From the NCBI RefSeq assembly GCF_000282895.1, contig NZ_ALBQ01000002.1:1-64000 (forward strand): a DNA stretch of 64,000 nucleotides, written 5' to 3'. Shown here one piece after another: positions 40,188 through 48,204 of the stretch. The DNA comes from Sphingomonas sp. ATCC 31555. Lineage in GTDB: Bacteria; Pseudomonadota; Alphaproteobacteria; Sphingomonadales; Sphingomonadaceae. Positions within the stretch are counted from its first letter, which is position 1. Each line of letters begins with the position of its first letter. Position numbers and translations under genes: made by a program. The notes beneath the pieces are model-generated. The model was given only the letters and a program-made list of their open reading frames with translations. It did no database searches and had not been told where the DNA came from.

Positions 40188-41797
40188 CAGTGAGCGGCCT
40201 CCGAGGGGAAAGGATAGAATCGATCGGCCGGCGTCGGCGCGGTCGCAAGCGGCGCGCGCGGCAGCGGCTGATCGCTGTTGGCGGCGTTGACCAGGAACGC
40301 GGCGAGAATGATCGCGCCCTGGCGCAGATCGTCGGCCTTCAGATGATCGAACGTGTCGACGTCCGTATGGTGCACCATCGAGCCATAGTCGAGCGGATCC
40401 TGGATGAACTGGAACGCCGGAATGCCCACTGCATCGAAAAACACATGGTCGGTGCTGTCGGTGCGCCGCGCCGAGACGCTGGTGGCGCCCATCGCGCGGA
40501 AGGGAGCGAACCATTGCTCGAAGATCGGCATCGCGGCCGTGTTGCCCTGCGCATAGATGCCGCGAATCTTGCCCGAACCATTGTCGAGATTGAAATAGGC
40601 GGCGAGCTTTGCGTGATCGGGGCCCGGGGTGATCGGGAAGGCGTCGCTCCACGTCAGGTACCGGACGATGCCGGTGGCGCTGGGATCGACCGGACGACGG
40701 GCGATATGGTTCTCTACATAGGCCATCGAGCCGAGCAGGCCCTGTTCCTCGCCGGCCCAGAGCGCGAAGCGGATGGTGCGCTTGGGGCGGATCCCCGAAG
40801 CCTTGATGATGCGGGCAGCTTCCATCACCATCGCCGAGCCGGCGGCATTGTCGGCCGCGCCGTCGCCCATGGCCCAGCTATCGAGATGCGCGCCGGCCAT
40901 GACATAGCCGGCCTTGGCATCGGTGCCGGGGATGTCGGCGAGGATGTTATAGGCCTTGGTATCGCTGTCGTCGAAGCGGCTGGCGGCATCGATTTCCAGC
41001 TCGGGCTTGGCGCCCATCTTCGCCAGACGCGCGAGGCGGCGATAATCCTCGGCGGCGATCTCGATGCCCGGCAGCAGGCCCGACTGGCCGACCTGAAACT
41101 GGCTGTTCTGGCCGTGGACCAGCTTGCCGTTGCGGCTGGACATGGTGGCATAGCCGAGCGCGCCTTCCTCCTTCAGGAACGCGTCGCGCTTGGCGGCGAA
41201 GGCGAAGCGGGCGGCATAGTTGCCGGATGCGGGTTCGCTGTTGGGCAGATCATAATAGTTGCGCTCGGCAAGCTCGGCGTCGGTCCAGCGCTTGAACGGC
41301 GGCTGGAGCGCGTCCTTGATCTCCTTCGGCTCGGTGAGCAGCACGATCTTGCCGCGCAGCTTGCCCTTCAGCGCGGCGAAGGCGGACGGATCGGCCATCG
41401 GCGCCAGCACGACTTCGCCGCGCACGGGGCCGCTGGTGCCCGGCGTCCAGGCGAGCGGGGCTGCGACCAGCTGGAGCGGGCGGGGGGCGACCATGCGCAC
41501 CGACAGCCGCTCGTTCGACCAGCCGCGGCCGAAATCGAAGCCTTCCTTGTGGACATTGGCGAGGCCCCATTCGCGGAACTTGGCCTGCGTCCAATCCTCG
41601 GCCTTGCGCATGCCAGGCGAGTTGGTGAGCCGCGACCCGATCACATCGGTGAGATACTGCGCGATTCGCATCACTTCGGAATGGTTGGTGCCCTGATCGA
41701 CGATGCGATCGGTGGGCGCGGCGGCGGGCACCGTCTGGGCGGCGATCGGCGCGGCGGCGAGCAACGCGGCGGTGATGACGGTGATGGAACGGCGCAT
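40187..41797 (-). CDS. Exported M28-family metallopeptidase
   Basis: 536 aa. Signal peptide MRRSITVITAALLAAAPIAA ends near AQT. A PA-like insert (about 130-250) precedes the M28 catalytic domain, with GAHLDSWAMGDGAADNAAGS and LWAGEEQGLLGS holding the first zinc ligands and the catalytic Glu. Likely a periplasmic aminopeptidase or carboxypeptidase. The start was chosen for the signal peptide and AAGGGGG site; the frame is open for 35 further codons. Confidence 0.92.
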   Translation of the reverse strand: MRRSITVITAALLAAAPIAAQTVPAAAPTDRIVDQGTNHSEVMRIAQYLTDVIGSRLTNSPGMRKAEDWTQAKFREWGLANVHKEGFDFGRGWSNERLSVRMVAPRPLQLVAAPLAWTPGTSGPVRGEVVLAPMADPSAFAALKGKLRGKIVLLTEPKEIKDALQPPFKRWTDAELAERNYYDLPNSEPASGNYAARFAFAAKRDAFLKEEGALGYATMSSRNGKLVHGQNSQFQVGQSGLLPGIEIAAEDYRRLARLAKMGAKPELEIDAASRFDDSDTKAYNILADIPGTDAKAGYVMAGAHLDSWAMGDGAADNAAGSAMVMEAARIIKASGIRPKRTIRFALWAGEEQGLLGSMAYVENHIARRPVDPSATGIVRYLTWSDAFPITPGPDHAKLAAYFNLDNGSGKIRGIYAQGNTAAMPIFEQWFAPFRAMGATSVSARRTDSTDHVFFDAVGIPAFQFIQDPLDYGSMVHHTDVDTFDHLKADDLRQGAIILAAFLVNAANSDQPLPRAPLATAPTPADRFYPFPSEAAH

Positions 41798-41856
41798 GAA
41801 ACCCCCTTGAAACGCAGCGGCGGACGCTATGCATGCAAATCGTGCTGCGCAAGGCG

Positions 41857-41885
41857 TTGACAGGGGCGCGTGGCTGCGGCATTGG
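41857..41885 (+). promoter_or_regulatory. Candidate promoter of tRNA-Tyr
   Basis: Consensus TTGACA (41857-41862), a 17-base spacer, then CATTGG as a weak -10, about 32 bp before the mature tRNA. The -35 match is perfect; the -10 is poor, as is common in alphaproteobacteria. Confidence 0.45.
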
Positions 41886-41916
41886 GCCGCCCTCGCTCGC
41901 AAGCGGCGGTCTCCAT

Positions 41917-42003
41917 GGATAGGTGGCCGAGTGGTTAAAGGCAGCAGACTGTAAATCTGCCGGGCTTCGCCCTACGGTGGTTCGAATCCATCCCTATCCA
42001 CCA
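41917..42003 (+). tRNA. tRNA-Tyr (GTA)
   Basis: 87 nt, class II. The acceptor stem GGATAGG/CCTATCC pairs fully, the anticodon loop is CTGTAAA with anticodon GTA and stem GCAGA/TCTGC, there is a long variable arm, TTCGAATC in the T loop and an encoded CCA end. It is alone, not in a tRNA cluster. Confidence 0.97.
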
Positions 42004-42070
42004 CCGCCGCTGCGAGCGATCCCTCCCGATCGCCGACCCCTGCACGCGGCCAGCGCCGCCGCATCCCCGT

Positions 42071-42271
42071 TCAGCCCCGGCCGTAGACCGCCAGGGTACG
42101 TTCGCGATATTCGATGAGCTGCAGGATGTGATCCAGTTCGCGGATGCGCTGCACCGGCGTCCCATCGCGGATCGCGGCCTCGATCTGCTCGAGCAGATAG
42201 GCGGCACTGCCTGCACCATGGGTCAGGTAAATCGCTTCAGCGCGCTCGATGAGCGTAGAGAGCGGTGTCAC
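42071..42271 (-). CDS. Hypothetical 66-aa protein
   Basis: Helical protein MTPLSTLIERAEAIYLTHGA continuing with an AAYLLEQIEAAIRDGTPVQR segment and a charged second helix. No motif is recognised. It is convergent with the tRNA gene. Composition is that of a real sphingomonad protein, not of a frame shadow; function unknown. Confidence 0.55.
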   Translation of the reverse strand: MTPLSTLIERAEAIYLTHGAGSAAYLLEQIEAAIRDGTPVQRIRELDHILQLIEYRERTLAVYGRG

Positions 42272-42381
42272 CGGCAGTTCCTAGCAAGGGGGAACCGGCC
42301 TCATATCCAAATTGAACTTATCGGCGCAATTACCAATCGCGTTCCAACCCCGGAACAACATTGCTTGCCTGTCCCGCACCG

Positions 42382-42420
42382 GGATTATTCCTGACTTGTC
42401 CGCGCCACCACAAATAATCC
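42382..42420. repeat. Inverted repeat GGATTATT...AATAATCC
   Basis: GGATTATT (42382-42389) and AATAATCC (42413-42420) are perfect 8-base arms 23 bases apart in an AT-richer gap between two divergently oriented small genes. It could be an operator; no regulator is assigned. Confidence 0.35.
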
Positions 42421-42454
42421 AATGTGGACATAAGGGTACGCGGATGATTGAACA

Positions 42455-42631
42455 ATGAACAAACGGGGCGACGGGATCGAGACGGTGTGCAGGCACCTTG
42501 TGGACGCGATCGCGTTGCTCGACCGGGTGGGGGAAGACGCCGAGGCGGCGCACCTGTCGCTGACGCTGGAGCGGCTCAGCAGCAAATACGGAATCAGGGC
42601 TGCAGCCGGGCCCTCACGCGATCCAGGATAA
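42455..42631 (+). CDS. Hypothetical 58-aa protein
   Basis: Begins MNKRGDGIETVCRHLVDAIA and continues as an amphipathic helical protein (LLDRVGEDAEAAHLSLTLER). Its 3' end overlaps the 3' end of the convergent MarR-like gene by 38 bases. Two-helix pattern and codon choice look genuine; no known domain. Confidence 0.5.
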   Translation: MNKRGDGIETVCRHLVDAIALLDRVGEDAEAAHLSLTLERLSSKYGIRAAAGPSRDPG

Positions 42632-43082
42632 GATCGAAATAGCGATCCAGCGCCGCGCGCGTCTGCGCCGAGAGCTCGAGATAGGTGAAACGCCGATCGC
42701 TGGGCAGGTTGCGCTTGTCGATCATCCGGCGTTCCGCCAGCGCGTTGATCCAGCGCAGCGCGGTGGTGGTGGGCACACCGGCCGCGGTGCAGGCGGCGGA
42801 AGTGGAGACGTCGGTCCCCTCGCCCCCGGCGACGTACAGGGTGATGAGGATGTTGAGCGCGGGATCAGCGAACAGATCCGCGGCGACTTCCTGTTCGAGC
42901 AGCGCGCGGCTGTGGAGCAGCAGCCGCGCGATTTCGAGCCGGCCGATCGGCGGCAGCGCCGCGCCGGAAGACGCGGGCTCCGCCTGGCCGGCAAGCTGCG
43001 TGAATAGCCGCTTGATATCGCTGAGCCGCGCGTCGACTTCGTCGAATAACGTGGTGCGATGCGCCCCCAATTTGTCCTCCAT
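42594..43082 (-). CDS. MarR-like winged-helix regulator
   Basis: 162 aa. An N-terminal helical region (about 1-60) with an LLLHSRALLEQEVAADLF dimer-like helix, then a winged HTH: AACTAAGVPTTTALRWINAL as the recognition part, RRMIDKRNLPSDRRFTYLEL as the wing. The ligand is unknown. About 110 bp upstream is free of genes and contains TTCGCAATCGCGAA (43152-43165), a possible operator. Confidence 0.75.
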   Translation of the reverse strand: MEDKLGAHRTTLFDEVDARLSDIKRLFTQLAGQAEPASSGAALPPIGRLEIARLLLHSRALLEQEVAADLFADPALNILITLYVAGGEGTDVSTSAACTAAGVPTTTALRWINALAERRMIDKRNLPSDRRFTYLELSAQTRAALDRYFDLILDRVRARLQP

Positions 43083-43192
43083 CGTTGCCCACGCTTAAGG
43101 CAACTGCCGTCACCGGATCAACACATGGTCGTGCTTACGCGGGCTTAAACCTTCGCAATCGCGAATATGTGCCAGGTTGGACGCAAATATCG

Positions 43193-43864
43193 TCAGAAAA
43201 CCGCGGCGACCAACTGCCCGAATGCATCGGCGCGGTGGCTCATCGCATGTTTTTCGACTGGATCCATTTCGCCGAACGTCATGGCATGGCCTTGCGGCAC
43301 GAACATCGGATCATAGCCGAAGCCCTGAGTCCCGCGCGGCGGCCACACCAGGGTGCCGTGCACCCGGCCCTCGAACCATTCGACATGCCCATCCGGCCAG
43401 GCGAGCGCGAGGGCGCAGACGAAGTGCGCGGCGCGGCTGGTTTCCGGCGGCAGCGCTTCCAGCTTTTCCTGCACACGGCGCATCGCGAGGCCGAAATCGC
43501 GACCTTCGAACGGCGCGACGGGTTCGATCCCGTCCATGCCCGGCGCGGCCATGCCCCAACGCGCCGAATAGATGCCGGGCGAAAGGCCCAGCGCCTCGAC
43601 GCAGAGCCCCGAATCGTCGGCCAGCGCAGGCAGGCCGGACAGGTCGGCCGCCTGCAGCGCCTTCAGCTCGGCATTGGCGACGAAGCTGGTGCCGGTCTCC
43701 TCCGGCTCGGGAAGGTCGAGCTCGGCGGCCGAGACCGGCTCGATCCCATAGGGACCGAGCAGTTCGCGGATCTCGCGCACCTTGCCTTCATTATGGCTGG
43801 CGATCACCAGCCGGCCGGGCGCCAGCTTGCGGATCGCCTGGGGCGCGTCGCCCTCGCCGCTCAT
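43193..43864 (-). CDS. rdgB: XTP/dITP diphosphatase RdgB (HAM1)
   Basis: 223-aa house-cleaning pyrophosphatase removing dITP and XTP. Motifs: [28 protein letters not shown] (catalytic Asp), SARWG, and [20 protein letters not shown]. The start overlaps the rph stop (ATGA). rph-rdgB is a common alphaproteobacterial pair next to hrcA-grpE, as here. Confidence 0.96.
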   Translation of the reverse strand: MSGEGDAPQAIRKLAPGRLVIASHNEGKVREIRELLGPYGIEPVSAAELDLPEPEETGTSFVANAELKALQAADLSGLPALADDSGLCVEALGLSPGIYSARWGMAAPGMDGIEPVAPFEGRDFGLAMRRVQEKLEALPPETSRAAHFVCALALAWPDGHVEWFEGRVHGTLVWPPRGTQGFGYDPMFVPQGHAMTFGEMDPVEKHAMSHRADAFGQLVAAVF

Positions 43865-44574
43865 GCGATCGCCTTTCGCTGCGCGTCAAAGATGCGGCCG
43901 CAGCCGATGCGGGCGAGGCGGAGCAGGCGCAGCAGGCCTTCCTCGTCATAGGTCGCGCCCTCGGCGGTGGCCTGCGCCTCGGCGATGTTGCCATTGGCGA
44001 GCAGCACGAAGTTGGCATCGGCATCGGCCGCCGAATCTTCGGGATAGTCGAGGTCGAGCACCGGCGTGCCCTGGTAGATGCCGCAGCTGACCGCCGCCAC
44101 CTGGGTGAGGATCGGATCGGTGGTGATCGCGCCCGCCGCCATCAGCTTGTCGACCGCGAGGCGCAGCGCCACCCAGGCGCCGGAGATCGCCGCGGTGCGA
44201 GTGCCGCCGTCGGCCTGGAGCACGTCGCAATCGAGCGTGATCTGGCGCTCGCCGAGCAGCTTGAGGTCGGTGACCGCCCGGAGGGAGCGACCGATCAGCC
44301 GCTGGATTTCCTGGGTGCGGCCGGACTGCTTGCCCTTGGCCGCTTCGCGCTGGCCGCGGGTATGGGTGGCCCGGGGGAGCATGCCATATTCGGCCGTCAC
44401 CCAGCCTTCGCCCTTGCCGCGCAGGAACGGCGGCACACGCTCTTCGACACTGGCGGTGACGAGCACGCGGGTGTCGCCGAAGCCGATCAGCACCGAACCT
44501 TCGGCGTGGCGGGTGAAGTTCGGGGTGATGGTGATTTCCCGCATTTCGTCGGGGGCGCGGCCGGATGGGCGCAT
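43861..44574 (-). CDS. rph: Ribonuclease PH
   Basis: 237-aa phosphorolytic 3'-5' exoribonuclease that trims tRNA 3' ends. [16 protein letters not shown] opens the protein; later [35 protein letters not shown] and [20 protein letters not shown] carry the catalytic and phosphate-binding residues. I chose the second of two close ATGs because its AGGAG site is ten bases upstream; the first is only one base from it. Confidence 0.96.
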   Translation of the reverse strand: MRPSGRAPDEMREITITPNFTRHAEGSVLIGFGDTRVLVTASVEERVPPFLRGKGEGWVTAEYGMLPRATHTRGQREAAKGKQSGRTQEIQRLIGRSLRAVTDLKLLGERQITLDCDVLQADGGTRTAAISGAWVALRLAVDKLMAAGAITTDPILTQVAAVSCGIYQGTPVLDLDYPEDSAADADANFVLLANGNIAEAQATAEGATYDEEGLLRLLRLARIGCGRIFDAQRKAIA

Positions 44575-44664
44575 CTGCTTCATTCTCCTGAAAGGTCGAA
44601 CCGGGCACCTAGACCGGGCAGGCGCGTTCCGCCAGTGTCGCACATGCTTGGGAGAAAGACACGA

Positions 44665-45228
44665 ATGCGCGTGTTGGTTGCAGCTTTGGTGAGCACGATT
44701 GCGCTGAGCGGGTGCATTCCGCAGGGGAGGGCGCCCGTTACCGCCCCGCGGCCGGCACCCGCCACGCCCGCACGCCCCGCTCCGCCGCCGACCGCCGAGG
44801 CGCCCATGCCGATCGTGCGGGGCGAAATGCTCCGCTACACCACCAGCCCCTGTTTCGGCGCATGCCCGGTCTATACCGTGACGGTGCGGCCGGACGGGAC
44901 GGGGACATTCGAGGGGCAGCGCCACACCGCCGTCACCGGGGTGCGCGACTTTCGGGTAACGCCGGCGCAATATGAGGCTTTCCTCGCCCGGCTCGCTCCC
45001 TATCGGCCGCGTAGTGGGACGGTGCGCATCGCCCCAGGCGAGCCCGGCTGCGGCCAGGCGGCGACCGATCTGCCGAGCGTGGAGGTGCAGTGGGACGGCA
45101 AGGCGGGGCACCGGGCGCTTTCCTATTATTTCGGTTGCGATCGCGAACGGAACCAGCGCATGGCCGATGCCCTTGGATCGGCGCCGGACCTGCTGCCGAT
45201 CGCCAGCCTGATCGGTGCGCGGCCTTGA
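44665..45228 (+). CDS. DUF6438-type lipoprotein
   Basis: 187 aa. Lipobox ALSGC (Cys17), a Pro/Ala linker (about 22-45), then the DUF6438 opening [20 protein letters not shown] with its conserved Cys pair. Later Cys residues (GEPGCG, YYFGCD) could make a second disulfide. Likely anchored in the outer membrane; function unknown. Divergent from rph. Confidence 0.82.
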   Translation: MRVLVAALVSTIALSGCIPQGRAPVTAPRPAPATPARPAPPPTAEAPMPIVRGEMLRYTTSPCFGACPVYTVTVRPDGTGTFEGQRHTAVTGVRDFRVTPAQYEAFLARLAPYRPRSGTVRIAPGEPGCGQAATDLPSVEVQWDGKAGHRALSYYFGCDRERNQRMADALGSAPDLLPIASLIGARP

Positions 45229-45263
45229 AGCGGGCACCCGGGCCTGCCTAGATTGTACCAGCC

Positions 45264-46307
45264 ATGATCACCCCGCCGATCCACGAGCTGACCGACCGGG
45301 CCCGGGACGTGTTCCGGATCGTGGTGGAATCCTATCTGGACAGCGGCGCGCCGGTGGGATCGCGTACCATCTCGCGCATCTCCACGCTCAACCTGTCCCC
45401 CGCTTCGATCCGCAACGTGATGCAGGATCTGGAAGAGCTGGGCCTGCTCGCCGCACCACATACCAGCGCCGGACGGATGCCGACCGAGAGCGGGCTGCGC
45501 CTGTTCGTCGACGGCATGATGCAGGCGAGCGAACCCTCCGCCGAGGAGCGCGCGGCGATCGAATCTCGGGCTGGGCGGGGCGGGCCGGTGGAGGATGCGA
45601 TCGCCGGCACCACGGCGGCGCTGTCCGGGCTTTCGGCCTGTGCCGGGCTGGTGCTGGTGCCCAAGGCCGAGACCGTGCTGCGCCAGTTCGGCTTCGTGCC
45701 CCTGAGCCAGGACCGCGCGCTGGCCGTGCTGGTGGGCGAGGACGGATTGGTGGAGAACCGGGTGGTGGAGCTGCCCGGCGGCGTCGACCCGATGTCGCTG
45801 CAGCGCGCCGCCAACTATATGAGCGCGACGCTCGCCGGGCTCACCCTGGCGGAGGCGCGGGGTCGCATCGAGCGCGAGTTGCGCAGCCAGCAGGCGGCAC
45901 TGGACGCCGCCGCCGCCGATCTGGTGGAGCGTGGGCTGGCGGTGTGGAGCGAGGACAGCGGGCGGCGCCCGGTGCTGATCGTGCGCGGCCAGGCCCGGCT
46001 GATCGATGCCGCCGCCGCCGAGGATCTCGATCGCGTCCGCCAGCTGCTCGACGAGCTGGAGGGCAAGGAGGAGATCGCCCGCCTGCTCGACAGCGCCCGG
46101 GAAGGCGAAGCGGCACGGATCTTCATCGGATCGGAAAACAAATTGTTCGCGCTTTCCGGCTCCTCCGTCATCGCCAAGCCGGTGCGATCGATGGACGGCC
46201 GCGTCGTCGGCGTTGTCGGCGTGATCGGGCCGACGCGGTTGAACTATGCCCGCGTCGTGCCCATGGTGGATTTCACGGCGGCCACATTGGCCCGTTTGCT
46301 GGCCTGA
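45264..46307 (+). CDS. hrcA: Heat-inducible transcription repressor HrcA
   Basis: 347-aa repressor that binds CIRCE operators before groESL/dnaK-type operons. An N-terminal winged HTH contains [20 protein letters not shown] and [11 protein letters not shown]; the C-terminal part ends in [20 protein letters not shown]. No CIRCE inverted repeat is visible within this gap, so autoregulation is not evident. grpE follows after 15 bp in the same operon. Confidence 0.97.
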   Translation: MITPPIHELTDRARDVFRIVVESYLDSGAPVGSRTISRISTLNLSPASIRNVMQDLEELGLLAAPHTSAGRMPTESGLRLFVDGMMQASEPSAEERAAIESRAGRGGPVEDAIAGTTAALSGLSACAGLVLVPKAETVLRQFGFVPLSQDRALAVLVGEDGLVENRVVELPGGVDPMSLQRAANYMSATLAGLTLAEARGRIERELRSQQAALDAAAADLVERGLAVWSEDSGRRPVLIVRGQARLIDAAAAEDLDRVRQLLDELEGKEEIARLLDSAREGEAARIFIGSENKLFALSGSSVIAKPVRSMDGRVVGVVGVIGPTRLNYARVVPMVDFTAATLARLLA

Positions 46308-46322
46308 AGAAAACAGGGAACC

Positions 46323-46880
46323 ATGTCCGAACATACTGAAAATACCGAACCGACCCAGGGCGAAACGCTGCGCGACGAGACCGCGCAGGCAGCACCGGAA
46401 GTGGCGGAGCACGACCGTGTCGCCGAACTGGAGGCGCAGCTGGCCGAGGCCAAGCAGGCGCATCTCTATGTCCAGGCCGACATGCAGAACCTCCGCCGCC
46501 GGACCGAGAAGGAAGTGGCGGACGCCCGCGCCTATGCCGCGACCAATTTCGCTCGCGACATCCTGTCCGTGGCCGACAATCTCGGACGGGCGCTGCAGGC
46601 CATTCCGGCCGAGCTGCGCGAGGACGAGAAGCTGAAGGGTCTCGTCACCGGCCTGGAAGCCACTGGCCGCGAGCTGGAGGCGGTGTTCGGCCGCAACGGC
46701 ATTTCCAAGATCGTCGCGCTGGGCGAGATGCTCGATCCCAACAAGCACCAGGCGATGATGGAAATGCCGGTGGCCGACAAGGAGCCCGGCACCGTGGTGC
46801 AGGAGATCCAGGCGGGTTACCTGATCAAGGACCGGCTGCTGCGCCCGGCGCTGGTTGCCGTCGCCAAGAAGCCCGACTGA
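46323..46880 (+). CDS. grpE: Nucleotide exchange factor GrpE
   Basis: 185-aa co-chaperone of DnaK. An acidic N-terminus, a long coiled-coil (about 35-95; AELEAQLAEAKQAHLYVQAD) and the C-terminal beta domain with DPNKHQAMMEMPVADKEPGT. Second gene of the hrcA-grpE operon; dnaK is not in the window. Confidence 0.97.
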   Translation: MSEHTENTEPTQGETLRDETAQAAPEVAEHDRVAELEAQLAEAKQAHLYVQADMQNLRRRTEKEVADARAYAATNFARDILSVADNLGRALQAIPAELREDEKLKGLVTGLEATGRELEAVFGRNGISKIVALGEMLDPNKHQAMMEMPVADKEPGTVVQEIQAGYLIKDRLLRPALVAVAKKPD

Positions 46881-47013
46881 CCGGCGACGCCGTTCGTCGC
46901 ATCGCGGCACATCCATGCCGCCGCCTTCGGTTGACACCGGGCGGGGCCGGGGCCATCTGGCGTCCGGCCCCGCCGAAGGTGCGGCCATTCGCCAACGGAT
47001 CCGAGAAGGAACC

Positions 47014-47076
47014 ATGCCAAGCAACGATCAAAGTAGACCGACCGCGCCGTCCAGGGCCGCCGCCGCGCTGATCTGA
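47014..47076 (+). CDS. Possible 20-codon upstream ORF
   Basis: A short frame preceded by GAGAAGGAACC. It lies 60 bp before the DUF1003 gene and is followed by the hairpin ACCGGCC/GGCCGGT (about 47098-47118), just ahead of the DUF1003 ribosome site. A leader peptide is conceivable, but the frame could be chance. The remaining gap after grpE has no other gene. Confidence 0.3.
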   Translation: MPSNDQSRPTAPSRAAAALI

Positions 47077-47136
47077 TCGTTGCCGATCACCTTGCGCACC
47101 GGCCCCAGGGCGGCCGGTCGGCAGTGAGGTGTTCCC

Positions 47137-47583
47137 ATGAATGCAGCCATTCGTTTCCTGAACGACCTGCGCCGGATCGGCGGCGCGTCGCGGGACCTCA
47201 ACACGGTGTTCGACGAACGCCTGACCTTCGGCGAGCGCCTTGCCGACCGGGTTGCGGCGGTCGGCGGATCCTGGGGGTTCATCATCGGCTTCGGGGTGTT
47301 CCTCGGCGCCTGGGCGGTGCTCAACACCGTCATCCTGGCGGCGCACGCCTTCGACCCGTTCCCGTTCATCTTCCTCAACCTGATGCTGTCGATGCTCGCG
47401 GCATTGCAGGCGCCGATCATCATGATGAGCCAGAACCGACAGGCGGCCAAGGACCGGCTGGAGGCGCGGCTCGATTATGAGACCAACCTGCGCGCCGAGG
47501 CGCAGATCGAGGAACTGCACGCCAAGATCGACGCGCTGCATGCCGATATCGCGCGGCTGGCGGCAGCCGCCGCGCCGCGCTGA
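47137..47583 (+). CDS. DUF1003 membrane protein
   Basis: 148 aa. The central ADRVAAVGGSWGFIIGFGVF starts the first of two membrane segments (about 43-65 and 75-95; LNLMLSMLAALQAPIIMMSQ), followed by RQAAKDR and a coiled C-terminus, matching DUF1003. Function unknown; some homologues sit near metal-ion transport genes but none is here. Confidence 0.85.
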   Translation: MNAAIRFLNDLRRIGGASRDLNTVFDERLTFGERLADRVAAVGGSWGFIIGFGVFLGAWAVLNTVILAAHAFDPFPFIFLNLMLSMLAALQAPIIMMSQNRQAAKDRLEARLDYETNLRAEAQIEELHAKIDALHADIARLAAAAAPR

Positions 47584-47589
47584 ACGGCA

Positions 47590-47787
47590 TCAACAGGCGA
47601 CGGCGCGCGCCTCTTTTTCGGCTTCGTTGAGCGCGCGCTGGGTGGCGACGCGCTCGGCGCGGACGGCCATGGCTTCCCAGGCGGCCTGGGCGCGGAGATG
47701 GCGGTCGCGGACATTGTCGAGATCGCTCTGGGCGGCGGCGGACCCGGCTTCATCGGCGCGGGCGCGGAACAGTTCGATTTCGGTCAT
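47590..47787 (-). CDS. Hypothetical 65-aa helical protein
   Basis: A single charged helix-rich chain starting MTEIELFRARADEAGSAAAQ and ending in VAC. No known domain. The start could also be 13 codons upstream. It is convergent with the DUF1003 gene, 6 bp away. Function unknown. Confidence 0.5.
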   Translation of the reverse strand: MTEIELFRARADEAGSAAAQSDLDNVRDRHLRAQAAWEAMAVRAERVATQRALNEAEKEARAVAC

Positions 47788-47829
47788 CGGCGGGCTCTCT
47801 CTCGGCGCTGGAGGAAAGAAGGACATGTG

Positions 47830-47859
47830 AAAACGGCGGCCCCGGATGGGACCGCCGTT
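47830..47859 (-). terminator. Terminator of the cold-shock gene
   Basis: AACGGCGG (47832-47839) pairs with CCGCCGTT (47852-47859), with CCC/GGG inside. On the minus strand the stem ends in GTTTTC. It is 11 bp after the cold-shock stop. Confidence 0.75.
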
Positions 47860-47870
47860 CGCATTTCAGG

Positions 47871-48083
47871 TCAGTCGGCCGACTGGAGGTTCACCGCGGC
47901 CATCTTGCCGCGACGATCCTGTTCCAGCTCATAGGTCACGCGCTGGTTCTGCTGCAGCGTGATCATGCCGGCGCGTTCCACCGCCGTGATGTGGACGAAG
48001 GCGTCGTTGCCGCCGGTATCCGGCGCGATGAAGCCATAGCCCTTGTCGGCGTTGAAGAATTTGACGGTTCCGGTGATGCTCAT
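47871..48083 (-). CDS. Cold-shock protein (CspA family)
   Basis: 70 aa single CSD RNA chaperone: GTVKFFNADKGYGFIAPD contains RNP1, and DAFVHITAVERAG contains RNP2. Length is standard. About 120 bp of GC-rich sequence upstream may be a structured 5' leader of the kind that regulates csp genes, though no motif can be named. Confidence 0.95.
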   Translation of the reverse strand: MSITGTVKFFNADKGYGFIAPDTGGNDAFVHITAVERAGMITLQQNQRVTYELEQDRRGKMAAVNLQSAD

Positions 48084-48204
48084 AGCGTTTCCTTACATTG
48101 TCGGCGCGCCCCGTGCGGGCGGACCTCGCGCTTCAGGGGCAGGGATGGAAGGAAAGCGGAGCCGCAAAGCACCAATAACCGTCGATTTGCGACTGTAGCA
48201 GCCC

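Noticed and set aside
48084..48204. Riboswitch in the cold-shock gene leader
   Set aside because: The stretch is GC-rich and may fold, but no recognisable aptamer motif is present.
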